Shown: positions 50,417-59,918, counted from the stretch's first letter. The stretch is 64,000 nucleotides of DNA from Lachnospiraceae bacterium (GCA_017543445.1 JAFYGB010000019.1:62001-126000); one strand, 5' to 3'. The notes: generated from the sequence alone by a model not told the origin. Program-made: numbers and translations.

Positions 50417-52612
50417 TTAATCTTCTCTTTCGATCTTCCAGACGAAAGAACGGTAGTCACCGCCAGCCCACGGGTTCGGGATAAATATTCCCGCGTTTAT
50501 AAGGGCGTCGCCCGTAAAATGACGCTCCATCTCTGGAATGAAGTAATTCGCGTTCGGATCCAGTCCCTGCAGGCGGACCAAAAACGGCCGATGATTGATG
50601 CGGTAAGTGACCGCTACCATGGTCAGAAGCGCGCGCGACTTATCCTTCGAAACCACCATATAGGCGTCTGCGAAATGATTCTCCGCGTAGGAAGCGAGTC
50701 GATAATAATCTCCCTCACGCACCAGATCGTTGCTTTCATGGTACATCGCGACTTGCTTGGGGATCATCGCCAGATCCTCTTCCGACAGTTTCGTGATGTC
50801 CAGTTCGTAACCAAAGGTACCAAGCATCGCAATGTGTCCGCGCGTTTCAAACGGAACACTGCGTCCCGTCAGATGGTTCGGGCAGACGGAAACATGGGCG
50901 CCGATCGTGGATAGCGGATAAATGAGGGCCGTTCCCTCCTGGATCTTCAGACGCTCGATGGCGTCGGTATCATCCGAACACCAGATCTGCGGACTGTAAT
51001 ACAACATGCCCGGATCGAAACGCCCGCCGCCGCTGGAGCAGTTCTCCAAAAGCAAGTCCGGAAACTCGCTAACGAGACGTCTCTGTAATTCATAGACGGC
51101 CAATGTATAGCGGTGGAAAAACTCTCCGATGCGGTCTGCCGGAAGATCCTTACTTCCGATGTTCGTAAGAGCACGGTTCATATCCCACTTCACATATTCG
51201 ATATTCGCGCTCTTTAAGACCTTACAGAGGCTAGCCCAGACATAATCCAGAACCTCGGAACGTGTGATGTCCAGAACATACTGCCAGCGCAGCGTCGTGT
51301 TCTCTCGATCTGGAATCTGGATGGCCCAGTCAGGATGTGCGCGAAACAGGTTGGAATCCGGACATACCATCTCGGGTTCAAACCAGATACCGAACTTCAT
51401 ATTGAGTTTATTGACTTCCGAGACGAGGTAACTAAGCCCGCCCGGCAGTTTCTCTTCATTTACCACCCAGTCGCCCAGGGCTCGATGATCATCGAAGCGG
51501 TTTCCGAACCAGCCATCATCCATGACCAGCATCTCAATACCGCTCTTCGATGCAGTGCGGGCGATATCCAGCAACTTTTCTGTATTAAAATCAAAATACG
51601 TAGCTTCCCAGTTGTTCAGGAGCACCGGACGCTTGTGATCCTTATATTTTCCCCGGATCAGATGGCTACGGTATAGATCGTGGAAGGTGCGCGTCATGCC
51701 ACCTAAACCCTGCGAAGAGTAGACCATAACCGCCTCCGGAGCCGTAAACGTCTCCCCGGGCTCCAGTTTCCAGCAGAAATCGTCGGGGTTGATACCGATC
51801 TGTACGATCACGTCATCATTGACCAGGCCGTCCGTCTGGGCGATGAAGTTTCCGGAATATACCAGGTTCATCGCATAGACTTCTCCGCTCGTCTGCGTCG
51901 TATTCGGCGACATCACGGCAATGAACGGGTGCGCCTGATGACTCGAAACGCCACGGGATGAATACGCACGGCTGATGCCGTAGGATACCGGGCGACGACA
52001 CATGCCGCGCTCCCGTCCCCACGAGCCATGAAGCGTGATCATGTCGTAAGAAGCCTCCGGCAGATACAAGTGTGCGGAAAGCACGCGGTCCAAATAGAGA
52101 GCCGCGCCTCCGCCGTTATGTAAGCGAACATGGCGGCAGATCGCATCATTGTCCGCGAAAACCGTATAGGACAGGGTCAGTGTCAGGTCGATCACAGGAT
52201 CGAAAAGTTCGATCTCCAGCGTCTCGCAGTTTTTCTCACTTCCGAAAGTCGCAGGAAGTTTCTCCAGTGCGGGCTTTCCCTTAAAGATGCGGTGGGAACG
52301 ATATTCACACAGGGCGCCGTGATGGCCCTGCATCGTATGTACATCCAGCGCACATTCCCGGAAATCGCCGATTCCGCGGAAGTTATATTCGAACGGAAAA
52401 TTATCATAGAAAATGCCCGTGTCACCGGGATTGATGTTGTCGACGAATGGATCCGCCTTCACACCCATCAAATGACGCAGGTTTTGGTTTTGTATTTTCT
52501 TTCCGTAGTAGATATGTCCCAGATACTTCCCGTTCACGATCCCCATGATGTACGTGGTGTTCGGTGTATGCAGGAAGAAGGACATGCACTTTTCACAGTA
52601 TTGAATCGACAT
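50417..52612 (-). CDS. alpha-galactosidase, GH36
   Basis: This enzyme releases terminal alpha-galactose from raffinose-family sugars, melibiose or galactomannan. The 731-residue protein has an N-terminal beta-sandwich (1-330). The catalytic barrel has LLNNWEATYFDFNTEKLLDI, VMDDGWFG, the nucleophile Asp in YVKWDMNRAL, and the acid/base Asp in IWCSDDTDAIERL. A C-terminal beta domain follows. There is no signal peptide, so it acts in the cytoplasm on imported oligosaccharides. GGAG precedes the ATG. No transporter gene is nearby. Confidence 0.95.
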   Translation of the reverse strand: MSIQYCEKCMSFFLHTPNTTYIMGIVNGKYLGHIYYGKKIQNQNLRHLMGVKADPFVDNINPGDTGIFYDNFPFEYNFRGIGDFRECALDVHTMQGHHGALCEYRSHRIFKGKPALEKLPATFGSEKNCETLEIELFDPVIDLTLTLSYTVFADNDAICRHVRLHNGGGAALYLDRVLSAHLYLPEASYDMITLHGSWGRERGMCRRPVSYGISRAYSSRGVSSHQAHPFIAVMSPNTTQTSGEVYAMNLVYSGNFIAQTDGLVNDDVIVQIGINPDDFCWKLEPGETFTAPEAVMVYSSQGLGGMTRTFHDLYRSHLIRGKYKDHKRPVLLNNWEATYFDFNTEKLLDIARTASKSGIEMLVMDDGWFGNRFDDHRALGDWVVNEEKLPGGLSYLVSEVNKLNMKFGIWFEPEMVCPDSNLFRAHPDWAIQIPDRENTTLRWQYVLDITRSEVLDYVWASLCKVLKSANIEYVKWDMNRALTNIGSKDLPADRIGEFFHRYTLAVYELQRRLVSEFPDLLLENCSSGGGRFDPGMLYYSPQIWCSDDTDAIERLKIQEGTALIYPLSTIGAHVSVCPNHLTGRSVPFETRGHIAMLGTFGYELDITKLSEEDLAMIPKQVAMYHESNDLVREGDYYRLASYAENHFADAYMVVSKDKSRALLTMVAVTYRINHRPFLVRLQGLDPNANYFIPEMERHFTGDALINAGIFIPNPWAGGDYRSFVWKIERED

Positions 52613-52622
52613 AAAATCTCCT

Positions 52623-53747
52623 TCAGACTACGATCAGACTGGCGACGTAGAAAGGTTTTACATCGTCCTCGTGTGCTTCGATGATCTCCAGGGACAGTTC
52701 GTGCTCCTCATTTGGAAGATCATGATAACAACACTCGAGAGCTGCCAGATCCCCCCATGTTTCGTCGAAGTTTGCATCAAGAATGCGAACCGTAGCGGGA
52801 TCATGATCCAGCGTTACACGCACGACCTGCGCAGGCAGATCCTTCGTTTTGCGGTACTGGATGCCGATGCCGGTACATTTGATGCGGAAGGTCATGAAAC
52901 TGCCTTCCAGCGAACCATACCAGCCGTTCTTAAAAATCTCGGCGCTGTTTTCCAGACGCATCTCATCCTTCGAGAAACCGTAGCATTGCATCGGCTCGAT
53001 CTCTTTGTTTGTCAAGCGTACACAGTTTTCGAAACGATTATCCGTCACGGGCACGGAAATGCCGTCTGAGCGGTCAATGAAACGCAACAGATTGCAGATC
53101 ACATCGGCCACCAGCTTGTGTCCCGCATCGTTCGGATGCAGACCATCCGAAGTGATCTCCGACATGGCGATCTGACCATCCAGTATGCGACGATAGACCG
53201 ATTCACGAATGCTGACCGTCGGAATACCGTAAGCCTTCGTGATCTCGTTATGTACGCGCTGAGATCCGGAACCGTCTGCATAAACCACGTTATCCAGCGC
53301 CATCACAGCCGGGAAGCCAGGCGCTTTCAGAAGGCGGCGGACCAGACCTTCATACGTCTCTTTGTAGAATTCATTGTCAGGATCGTTTACCGAATACTCA
53401 AACAGGATGAAGTCCGGCTTATATGCGAGAACATCCTCCTGCACGCGTGCAACACCGAAATACGAATCCGTAGCGCCGATCCCGGCGTTTACATACGAAA
53501 CCTGAGTGTCCGGAAAGCGGTTGCAGAACCAGTCATAGACGCGATATGCATAGCAGGTGGTGGGCATGGTAGCCGCAAAACCCTGTGTAACGCTTCCTCC
53601 GATGAAAGCGATCACCAGCGGTTTCCCCGACTCCTGTTTCTCGAACAGCATCTTCATGCGGTCCAAGTTTCCGTAAGCAATGATGCCGTCGTTGAGCATC
53701 TCCTTATAAGCTTCTTCGTTTTTCCTAAGTGCTTTAAGACCGGTCAT
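52623..53747 (-). CDS. SGNH/GDSL-type hydrolase, probable carbohydrate esterase
   Basis: The 374-residue protein is an SGNH hydrolase: block I IAFIGGSVTQG with the serine, block II YVNAGIGATDS, block III EYSVNDPDNEF, and block V DGLHPNDAGHKLV with Asp and His. An all-beta domain of about 130 residues follows. No signal peptide is present. Next to GH36 and galM, a role in removing acyl groups from sugars is plausible; the substrate cannot be read from the sequence. GGGAGG precedes the ATG. It lies 38 bp behind rpe. Confidence 0.85.
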   Translation of the reverse strand: MTGLKALRKNEEAYKEMLNDGIIAYGNLDRMKMLFEKQESGKPLVIAFIGGSVTQGFAATMPTTCYAYRVYDWFCNRFPDTQVSYVNAGIGATDSYFGVARVQEDVLAYKPDFILFEYSVNDPDNEFYKETYEGLVRRLLKAPGFPAVMALDNVVYADGSGSQRVHNEITKAYGIPTVSIRESVYRRILDGQIAMSEITSDGLHPNDAGHKLVADVICNLLRFIDRSDGISVPVTDNRFENCVRLTNKEIEPMQCYGFSKDEMRLENSAEIFKNGWYGSLEGSFMTFRIKCTGIGIQYRKTKDLPAQVVRVTLDHDPATVRILDANFDETWGDLAALECCYHDLPNEEHELSLEIIEAHEDDVKPFYVASLIVV

Positions 53748-53785
53748 ATCGTACCTCCCGGGCCTCTCTCCTTAAGCCCTACCTG

Positions 53786-54439
53786 TTACTTCAATGCCTC
53801 GAACAATGCTTCCATATTAGTTTTTATATCTCCGCGAAATACCGCGGTGCCGGCAACAAAAACATTCGCCCCGGCTTTCTTTGCTTCTTTGATGGTATTT
53901 ACGGTGATGCCTCCGTCGACCTCGATATCGACTGACATCGAATGCGACCGTAAATAGGTATACAATGCGTGTACTTTATCCAGCGTTTGCGGGATGAGCT
54001 TCTGTCCGCCAAAGCCCGGTTCAACGGTCATGACGAGAACCATGTCCAGCATAGGCAGATACGGGAAGATCTCCTCTACCGGAGTTCCCGGCTTCACGGA
54101 TATGCCGGCTTTGACGCCTTGCGAACGGATCGCAGCGAGGGTCTGCTTGATATCGCTGCATGCCTCTGCATGTACGGTGATGATGTCAGCTCCGCTTTTT
54201 GCAAAACGTTCCACATAGCGGATGGGTTCCTCGATCATAAGGTGCACGTCAAAAACGATGTCATCAAACGACTTTCGTAAGGATGAAATCACGGGAAATC
54301 CGATGGAAATACTCGGGACGAAAGCTCCGTCCATTACATCGATGTGCAGATATTTCGCGCCGTTTTCTTTTGCCTGGCAGATCTGATCGCCGAGTATCGC
54401 ATAATCGGCCGCCAGTATGGAGGGTGACAGGATATCCAT
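53786..54439 (-). CDS. rpe: ribulose-phosphate 3-epimerase
   Basis: Rpe interconverts ribulose-5-phosphate and xylulose-5-phosphate in the pentose phosphate pathway. The 217-residue barrel has LSPSILAADYAILGDQI, HIDVMDGAFVPSISIG, FDVHLMIEEP, VMTVEPGFGGQKLIP and VDGGITVNTIKEA, all family signatures. It follows rsgA, the standard rsgA-rpe pair. Confidence 0.97.
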   Translation of the reverse strand: MDILSPSILAADYAILGDQICQAKENGAKYLHIDVMDGAFVPSISIGFPVISSLRKSFDDIVFDVHLMIEEPIRYVERFAKSGADIITVHAEACSDIKQTLAAIRSQGVKAGISVKPGTPVEEIFPYLPMLDMVLVMTVEPGFGGQKLIPQTLDKVHALYTYLRSHSMSVDIEVDGGITVNTIKEAKKAGANVFVAGTAVFRGDIKTNMEALFEALK

Positions 54440-54454
54440 CGCAAGTCTCGCTTT

Positions 54455-55348
54455 CTAGTACTTTTTATTTCGTTTCAATTCTTCATAGATCAAAACATAA
54501 TTCTCGTAGCGTTCGGGGGCTATATCTCCCCTGCCCGCTGCCTCTTTTACTTTGCAGTCGCGCTCCTTCACATGCATGCATCCCGGAAAGCGACAGCCGC
54601 TCTCAAACGGCTCAAATTCGGGATAATAATCCCGTAGGCTCTCACAGTCCGTTTCATCAAGAAACAAACTGGAAAAACCGGGCGTATCGCACAAATAGGT
54701 ATCCTCGGCAATACGCATCAACTCGCTGTGGCGCGTCGTATGCTTACCTCGGGAGATCTTCTCCGAAAGGGTTCCCGTCTGTGACTTTGCATCGGGAAAT
54801 ACCGCATTTACAAAGGAAGACTTTCCGACGCCGGAAGGGCCGGCAAGCGCGGTCGTTTTACCGCGAAGTAAAGATGCCGCCTCTTCGATCCCGTAACCGG
54901 TAAGCGCACTCATAAACAGGACCTGACAGCCACTGTTCGCATAAATCTTACGGCAATGCTCCATCGCTGCTTCATCGATCAGTTCACACTTATTAAAGCA
55001 TAGCAGAATGGGGACCTCGCGTATCTTCAAAGAGATCAGAAAACGATCCACCAGATTGTAGCTGGGTTCCGGATGCGAGCACGCCATGACCAGCATCGCC
55101 TGGTCGACATTTGCCACCGTAGGACGCAAAAGCAGATTCTTTCGCGGCAAGATCTTCACGATGGCGGCACTGTCCGGTTTCTTATTCGCCGTGTCTTCTT
55201 CGATCTCTACGTAATCACCGATCGCGGGTTTGATCTTTTGGTAGCGGAACAAACCACGCGCGGTGCATGTATATAATTTGTTTTCTTTATCTTCATTCGG
55301 CGTGACCAGGTACAGACCTCCCACACCTTTGATGATCCTACCCTGCAT
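54455..55348 (-). CDS. rsgA: small ribosomal subunit GTPase RsgA
   Basis: RsgA checks and releases maturing 30S subunits. The 297-residue protein has an OB-fold N-terminus (GDYVEIEED). The GTPase core is circularly permuted, with CFNKCELID (G4) ahead of GPSGVGKSSFVNAV (G1) and TTRHSELM/CDTPGFSSL. A C-terminal zinc-binding part follows (SGCRFPGCMHVKERDCKV). It starts 3 bp after prkC, its usual neighbour; prkC phosphorylates RsgA in Bacillus. Confidence 0.96.
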   Translation of the reverse strand: MQGRIIKGVGGLYLVTPNEDKENKLYTCTARGLFRYQKIKPAIGDYVEIEEDTANKKPDSAAIVKILPRKNLLLRPTVANVDQAMLVMACSHPEPSYNLVDRFLISLKIREVPILLCFNKCELIDEAAMEHCRKIYANSGCQVLFMSALTGYGIEEAASLLRGKTTALAGPSGVGKSSFVNAVFPDAKSQTGTLSEKISRGKHTTRHSELMRIAEDTYLCDTPGFSSLFLDETDCESLRDYYPEFEPFESGCRFPGCMHVKERDCKVKEAAGRGDIAPERYENYVLIYEELKRNKKY

Positions 55349-55351
55349 AGA

Positions 55352-57856
55352 TCAGGCTTCTTTCGAAGCGGCCGCCGTTTCCGGAGTTTCGTCCTTCGGT
55401 GCTTTCGTCGGCGCTTCGGTCGGTGCCTGTGTGGGGGCCTGCGTCGGAGCCTGTGTAGGCGCCTGCGTCGGTGCCTGGGTCGGAGCCTGCGTCGGCGCTT
55501 CGGTCGGTGCCTGTGTAGGCGGTTCCGTCGGTGCTTCGGTCGGCGGTTCCGTCGGTGCTTCCGTGGTAGGTGCCGCAGTCGTAGGCGGCATCTTTGCAAC
55601 TACGAGGGAAATGGTGGTCGTATACGGTACCTCTACGCCGCCGCGATAGTTTGCGGAATAAACGTAGCCTTCCATGACCTCGTTCGTTTCTTTCTCTTCG
55701 ACTTCGACCTTCAGTTTCAGAGCTTCGAGTTCTTTCTTAACATCTTCGAGCTTACGTCCGATCAAAGTGTCGGGAAGTTTTACTAAAGCTACACCATCAC
55801 TGATCACAACTTCGATCTCGGTGTCGAACTTCACCTTGCGTCCCTCTTTTACAGACTGGGAAATGATCCTTCCCTTCTCGACTTCGTCGCTGTACTCGTA
55901 GGTAGCGCCGCGGATCTTCAAATGCAATTCAACTAATATCTTCTGAGCCTCGTCGCGTGTCTTGCCGCTCAGATCCGGCATCTCCACATACTCGCTGCCC
56001 TTGCTGACCTTTACGTTGATCTTCGTACCGGCTGTGATCTTTTCATTAACCGGAATGGACTGATCGATGACCAGGCCTTCGCTGTAATACTCGTTATATT
56101 CTTCGGTTACTTCTCCAAGTACCATCTGGTTCTCCGAGAGGAACTCATCCAAGGTTTCGATATCCTTTCCGATCAGGGACGGGCAATAAAACTCGTCGAT
56201 CTGCTCGCCGGAACTGATATATACGGTGATGCGGTCGCCGGCCTTCAGCTTACCGCCGCCGCTCGGCGCGGTCTGGATGACTGCACCCTTTTTATATTTT
56301 TCGCTGGTTTCATAGATCGGGCTGACCTCAAGTCCGAGCGCCTTCAACGTCTTGATAACGTCGACCTCGTCCTCTCCGACTAAGTTCGAAGGAACTACGA
56401 CCATCGAACTGCCCTTACTGATGGTCAGGTGGACCGTGCTGTGTTTATCGACGATGCTGTCTGCCTCATAACTCTGCGCGATAACAACACCCTTCTCGTA
56501 GGTCTCGCTGTATTCTTCTTTGGAATGCTGATATCCGAGGTTCTTCGACTTCAGAAGCTTATCTGCCTCATCCGCCTTCATTCCAACTACATTCGGCATG
56601 CGAACCTGATCCGCGGCCAAAGTAGTTTCCTTTGCCGTTGATTCTGCTACCGACGACGTACGAGGAGTGGCAGTCGTTTCGACCGAAGGCGTATCCTTCT
56701 TACCAAACCAGTTCATGGTCTTCGCCAAGAAGTAGAATGCAACACACAAAATGAGTACAGACAAGATGATACCAAGCATGAGGATCACCTTATCGAAGAT
56801 CGCTCCGCTGTCCTCATCATCATCTTCATCGTCATCCTCCGGAATCGAGATGACATCATTGCCTTTTGCGGCACCTTGGGCCGGTTTTTCCGGTGTCTCT
56901 TCGGTTTCGGTGTCGTTGATAACGATGCTGGTATTCTTCATTTGCTTGATCTGCATGAGATCATTGTCCGACATGATAACGGTCGGGCTGGTCTCGTCTT
57001 CCGTCGCCTGGCCGGGGATCGTAACGAAATCCTCGTCCGGCATCAAAAGTGCTTTACGCAGATCCGTGATCAGTTCGGTCACGGAATTATATCGACGCTC
57101 CGGTTTCTTCTGCGTCGCTTTCAATATGATCTTCTCCAGGCTGATGGGGATGAGCGGATCCAGTTGTCTCGGCGGGATCATCTCGTTATTCAGGTGGGCC
57201 AATGCGATGGAGACCGTAGAATCACCGTCGAAGGGAACCTTACCGGTCAGCATCTCATACAGGGAAATACCCAGCGAATAAATGTCGCTTCGCTCATCGG
57301 AATAGCCGCCGCGCGCCTGCTCGGGAGAAAAATAGTAGACCGAGCCGACAGCATCGGAATTAATAGTATTCGATGAAGCCGCCTTCGCGATACCGAAGTC
57401 GGTCACCTTTACCTTGCCTTCTTTAGAGATAATGACATTCTGCGGCTTGATGTCACGATGTACGATGTGACGCTCATGCGCTGCGCCGATACCCTGAACG
57501 ATCTGGATCGTGATTCCGATGGCTTCGCGGATCTCCAGCTTACCCTTCTTCTGGATATACTCCTTCAGGGTAATACCCTCCACGAGTTCCATAACGATAT
57601 AGTGCAGCTCGCCTTCGTCACCGACGTCGAAGATACTTACGACATTCGGATGGGATAAACCGGCTGCAGCCTGTGCCTCGGCCTTAAAGCGAGCAACGAA
57701 GTTCTCGTCATCACAGAATTCCTTTTTGAGGACTTTGATAGCGACCAAACGGTTGAGCTTATGACATTTGGCTTTATACACCTCTGCCATTCCGCCGACG
57801 CCGATCTTTTCCAGTATTTCATATCGGTCGCCTAAAAACATACCCTCTTTTAACAT
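55352..57856 (-). CDS. prkC: PASTA-domain serine/threonine kinase (PrkC/StkP type)
   Basis: PrkC-type kinases sense cell-wall fragments and control growth, division and germination. In the 834-residue protein the kinase domain is about 1-275 (GVGGMAEVYKA, Lys41, HRDIKPQN, DFGIAK). A cytoplasmic linker, a membrane segment (about 350-375) and five PASTA repeats follow, starting at RMPNVVGMK, VVPSNLVGE, YCPSLIGKD, EMPDLSGKT and KLPDTLIGR. The last 75 residues are a Pro/Thr-rich stalk of 4-residue repeats. The phosphatase gene lies 12 bp upstream and rsgA 3 bp downstream. Confidence 0.96.
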   Translation of the reverse strand: MLKEGMFLGDRYEILEKIGVGGMAEVYKAKCHKLNRLVAIKVLKKEFCDDENFVARFKAEAQAAAGLSHPNVVSIFDVGDEGELHYIVMELVEGITLKEYIQKKGKLEIREAIGITIQIVQGIGAAHERHIVHRDIKPQNVIISKEGKVKVTDFGIAKAASSNTINSDAVGSVYYFSPEQARGGYSDERSDIYSLGISLYEMLTGKVPFDGDSTVSIALAHLNNEMIPPRQLDPLIPISLEKIILKATQKKPERRYNSVTELITDLRKALLMPDEDFVTIPGQATEDETSPTVIMSDNDLMQIKQMKNTSIVINDTETEETPEKPAQGAAKGNDVISIPEDDDEDDDEDSGAIFDKVILMLGIILSVLILCVAFYFLAKTMNWFGKKDTPSVETTATPRTSSVAESTAKETTLAADQVRMPNVVGMKADEADKLLKSKNLGYQHSKEEYSETYEKGVVIAQSYEADSIVDKHSTVHLTISKGSSMVVVPSNLVGEDEVDVIKTLKALGLEVSPIYETSEKYKKGAVIQTAPSGGGKLKAGDRITVYISSGEQIDEFYCPSLIGKDIETLDEFLSENQMVLGEVTEEYNEYYSEGLVIDQSIPVNEKITAGTKINVKVSKGSEYVEMPDLSGKTRDEAQKILVELHLKIRGATYEYSDEVEKGRIISQSVKEGRKVKFDTEIEVVISDGVALVKLPDTLIGRKLEDVKKELEALKLKVEVEEKETNEVMEGYVYSANYRGGVEVPYTTTISLVVAKMPPTTAAPTTEAPTEPPTEAPTEPPTQAPTEAPTQAPTQAPTQAPTQAPTQAPTQAPTEAPTKAPKDETPETAAASKEA
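55406..55561 (-). repeat. 12-bp minisatellite coding (E/Q)APT repeats in prkC
   Basis: Thirteen tandem 12-bp units encode EAPT, EPPT, EAPT, EPPT, QAPT, EAPT, six QAPT and EAPT, outside the membrane after the last PASTA domain. The unit length is a multiple of three, so slippage would change the stalk length without breaking the frame. Confidence 0.92.
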
Positions 57857-57868
57857 TCAACTCACCTC

Positions 57869-58594
57869 TTAAATCTCGGGGTCAATAATGACCACACTTA
57901 TGTTATCCTGTCCGCCGTTGCGGTTCGCAGCCTCGATCAGCTGCTCACACTTCGAATGAAGCGATATCTCCCGGGAAACCACCTGGAAGATCTCCGCGTC
58001 ACTGACCATGTTGGTCAGTCCGTCGGAACACAGGATCACCTGATTGCCATGCGAAAGTTCGATCTCAAAATAATCGACCGTGACGCCCGAAGGGCTTCCG
58101 ATGGCACGGGTAATGATATTCTTTCTTAATCGGTATTCATCCGAGTCACGTGTCATCTTACCCATGGAGACCATCTCTTCCACGTAGGAATGGTCGCGGG
58201 TGATCTGACACATTTCGTGACTGGCTACATAGAGACGGCTGTCTCCGACATTTGCCACGTATAATACATTATCCTCGATGGTGGCCAGGACCAGTGTGGT
58301 TCCCATGCCCCACATCTCGAGGTTCTCATCCGCCTGCCGTACCAGCATGCGGTTGACTTGATGAATACTCGTATCGATCTTCGAAATCAAGAAGGGGTTT
58401 GTCGAGCTTTCCAGTAATCGAACGATGTTTTCGATCGTATAACGCGACGCAAAGTCACCGGCGTTATGTCCGCCCATGCCGTCTGCCACGATATACAGGT
58501 TCTTTAAGGAACCTACCGACGAATCGGAACAAAAAAACATGTCCTGGTTCATGGAACGCGCCTTTCCGACATCGGTCATGCCGAAGGAACGCAT
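57869..58594 (-). CDS. prpC: PP2C-type serine/threonine phosphatase PrpC (Stp1)
   Basis: This phosphatase reverses phosphorylation by the adjacent PASTA kinase. The 241-residue protein has the PP2C metal motifs GKARSMNQDMFF, ADGMGGHNAGDFAS, GDSRLYV, LCSDGLTNMVSD and GGQDNISVV. The ATG at 58594 follows a GGGAGGAGG tract by 8 bases; a 3-codon longer frame is rejected. It lies between rlmN and prkC in the usual order. Confidence 0.96.
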   Translation of the reverse strand: MRSFGMTDVGKARSMNQDMFFCSDSSVGSLKNLYIVADGMGGHNAGDFASRYTIENIVRLLESSTNPFLISKIDTSIHQVNRMLVRQADENLEMWGMGTTLVLATIEDNVLYVANVGDSRLYVASHEMCQITRDHSYVEEMVSMGKMTRDSDEYRLRKNIITRAIGSPSGVTVDYFEIELSHGNQVILCSDGLTNMVSDAEIFQVVSREISLHSKCEQLIEAANRNGGQDNISVVIIDPEI

Positions 58595-58673
58595 ACAAAC
58601 CACCTCCTCCCTTATGCAGGTCTTAGAACAGACCTTACGTATTTTTCCTTATTTCTTCTCGTACCGTTTCCGA

Positions 58674-59738
58674 TCATTCTCCTACCGGATCGGACGACGG
58701 TTTTTGCTCGGAATACCGGCGTCTCAACTGTCCACAAGCACCGTCGATATCCCGTCCCATTTCTCTTCTAATAGTAGCATTTATTTGAAATTTTTCAAGT
58801 TTTTTTTGAAATGCATATACAGAGGAAGCCTCTGTCGAAGAGAAGTTTCGCTCCCGGATCGGATTGACCGGGATCAGGTTTACATGGGCGTGATCGAAGT
58901 AACGATTGAGCAGCCTTCCGAGCCTTTCGGCGTACTCCGGGGAGTCATTTTCCCCACGCACCAGACTGTATTCGAATGTGATCCGGCGTTTGTTTTCGTC
59001 GTAGTATTCCCTGACAGCTGTCAGCAGTTCATCGAGGCTGTAAACCCGAGCGATGGGCATCAAAGCCTTTCGCTTTTCGTCATCCGCTGCATGCAGGGAT
59101 ATGGCCAATGTGATCTGCAGGTTCTCGTCTTTCAGCTGCCGGATCTTCGGAACGAGGCCGCAGGTCGAAACGGTGATGTTGCGCTGACTGATATTCTCGC
59201 CGTCCGCATCCGAGATACGACGGACGAAGGCAACCACGTTGTCATAGTTATCCATCGGCTCACCACATCCCATCAGGACGAGGTTGCTGACGCGCTCCTT
59301 CGTCTGGCGAATGATGGCATACACTTGGCCCAGCATCTCACCTACGGTAAGATTACGCTCCAGGCCGTCCAGCGTAGATGCGCAGAACACACATCCCATG
59401 CGGCACCCGACTTGTGTCGAGATGCAAACGGAAATGCCGTGATGGTAGATCATCCGAACGCTCTCGATCAGGTTTCCGTCCGGCAACGCGAACAGGTACT
59501 TGCGTGTTCCATCGATCGCACTCTCCTGATACGTGATCAGGCGGATCGGATCGACGATGAAGCGCTCCTTAAGCGCCTCTTTCAGTTTCGTTGGGAGGTT
59601 CGTCATCTCATCAAAAGAAGTAGCCTTGCTGACGTGGAGCCAGCGGTAGAGCTGGTCCGCGCGAAACTTCGGTTCTCCCAGTTCTGCGATGAGATCACGG
59701 ATCTCATTCAGACTCAGGGACAATATATCCGGTTTCAT
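58674..59738 (-). CDS. rlmN: dual-specificity 23S rRNA/tRNA adenine-C2 methyltransferase RlmN
   Basis: RlmN is a radical SAM enzyme that methylates A2503 of 23S rRNA and A37 of some tRNAs. The 354-residue protein has the cluster motif in CRMGCVFCASTLDGLERNL, VLMGCGEPMDNYDNV, and the catalytic cysteine near the C-terminus (DGACGQLRRRY). GGAGG is 8 bases ahead of the ATG. It starts a transcript after rsmB, with its own promoter and a repeat array upstream. Confidence 0.96.
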   Translation of the reverse strand: MKPDILSLSLNEIRDLIAELGEPKFRADQLYRWLHVSKATSFDEMTNLPTKLKEALKERFIVDPIRLITYQESAIDGTRKYLFALPDGNLIESVRMIYHHGISVCISTQVGCRMGCVFCASTLDGLERNLTVGEMLGQVYAIIRQTKERVSNLVLMGCGEPMDNYDNVVAFVRRISDADGENISQRNITVSTCGLVPKIRQLKDENLQITLAISLHAADDEKRKALMPIARVYSLDELLTAVREYYDENKRRITFEYSLVRGENDSPEYAERLGRLLNRYFDHAHVNLIPVNPIRERNFSSTEASSVYAFQKKLEKFQINATIRREMGRDIDGACGQLRRRYSEQKPSSDPVGE

Positions 59739-59798
59739 TCCATAAGCCTCCTTCTTACTTACTGCCGGAAGATCCGGCCTGTCCCCTGCTACATCTTG

Positions 59799-59827
59799 AT
59801 TCTAGCAAGGGAATATAGGAAAATCAA
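59799..59827 (-). promoter_or_regulatory. SigA-type promoter of rlmN-prpC-prkC-rsgA-rpe
   Basis: The -35 TTGATT (59827-59822) and -10 TAGAAT (59804-59799) are 17 bp apart on the minus strand. Both boxes deviate from consensus, so the basal activity may be modest. A phased repeat array lies 18 bp upstream of the -35. Confidence 0.72.
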
Positions 59828-59844
59828 CATTCCGACCGAAAACA

Positions 59845-59912
59845 TAACACGACTGTAACAAACTTTAACAAGATTGAAACAGGATTTCATACTTTCGTAA
59901 CAGAATGTAACA
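59845..59912. promoter_or_regulatory. helically phased TAACA direct-repeat array
   Basis: On the plus strand TAACA occurs at 59845, 59856, 59866, 59898 and 59908, with AAACA at 59877 and a weaker TCATA at 59887. The spacing is 10-11 bp throughout, one DNA turn. The preceding bases often give (T/G)TAACA. This resembles Pho-box-like sites bound side by side by OmpR-family regulators. It fills the gap between the rsmB stop and the rlmN promoter. Which regulator binds is not known. Confidence 0.6.
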
Positions 59913-59918
59913 CATTTG

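Noticed and set aside
55207-55649. Arg- and Gly/Ala/Cys-rich repeat frames on both strands
   Set aside because: These are other-frame readings of the (E/Q)APT minisatellite at the end of prkC.
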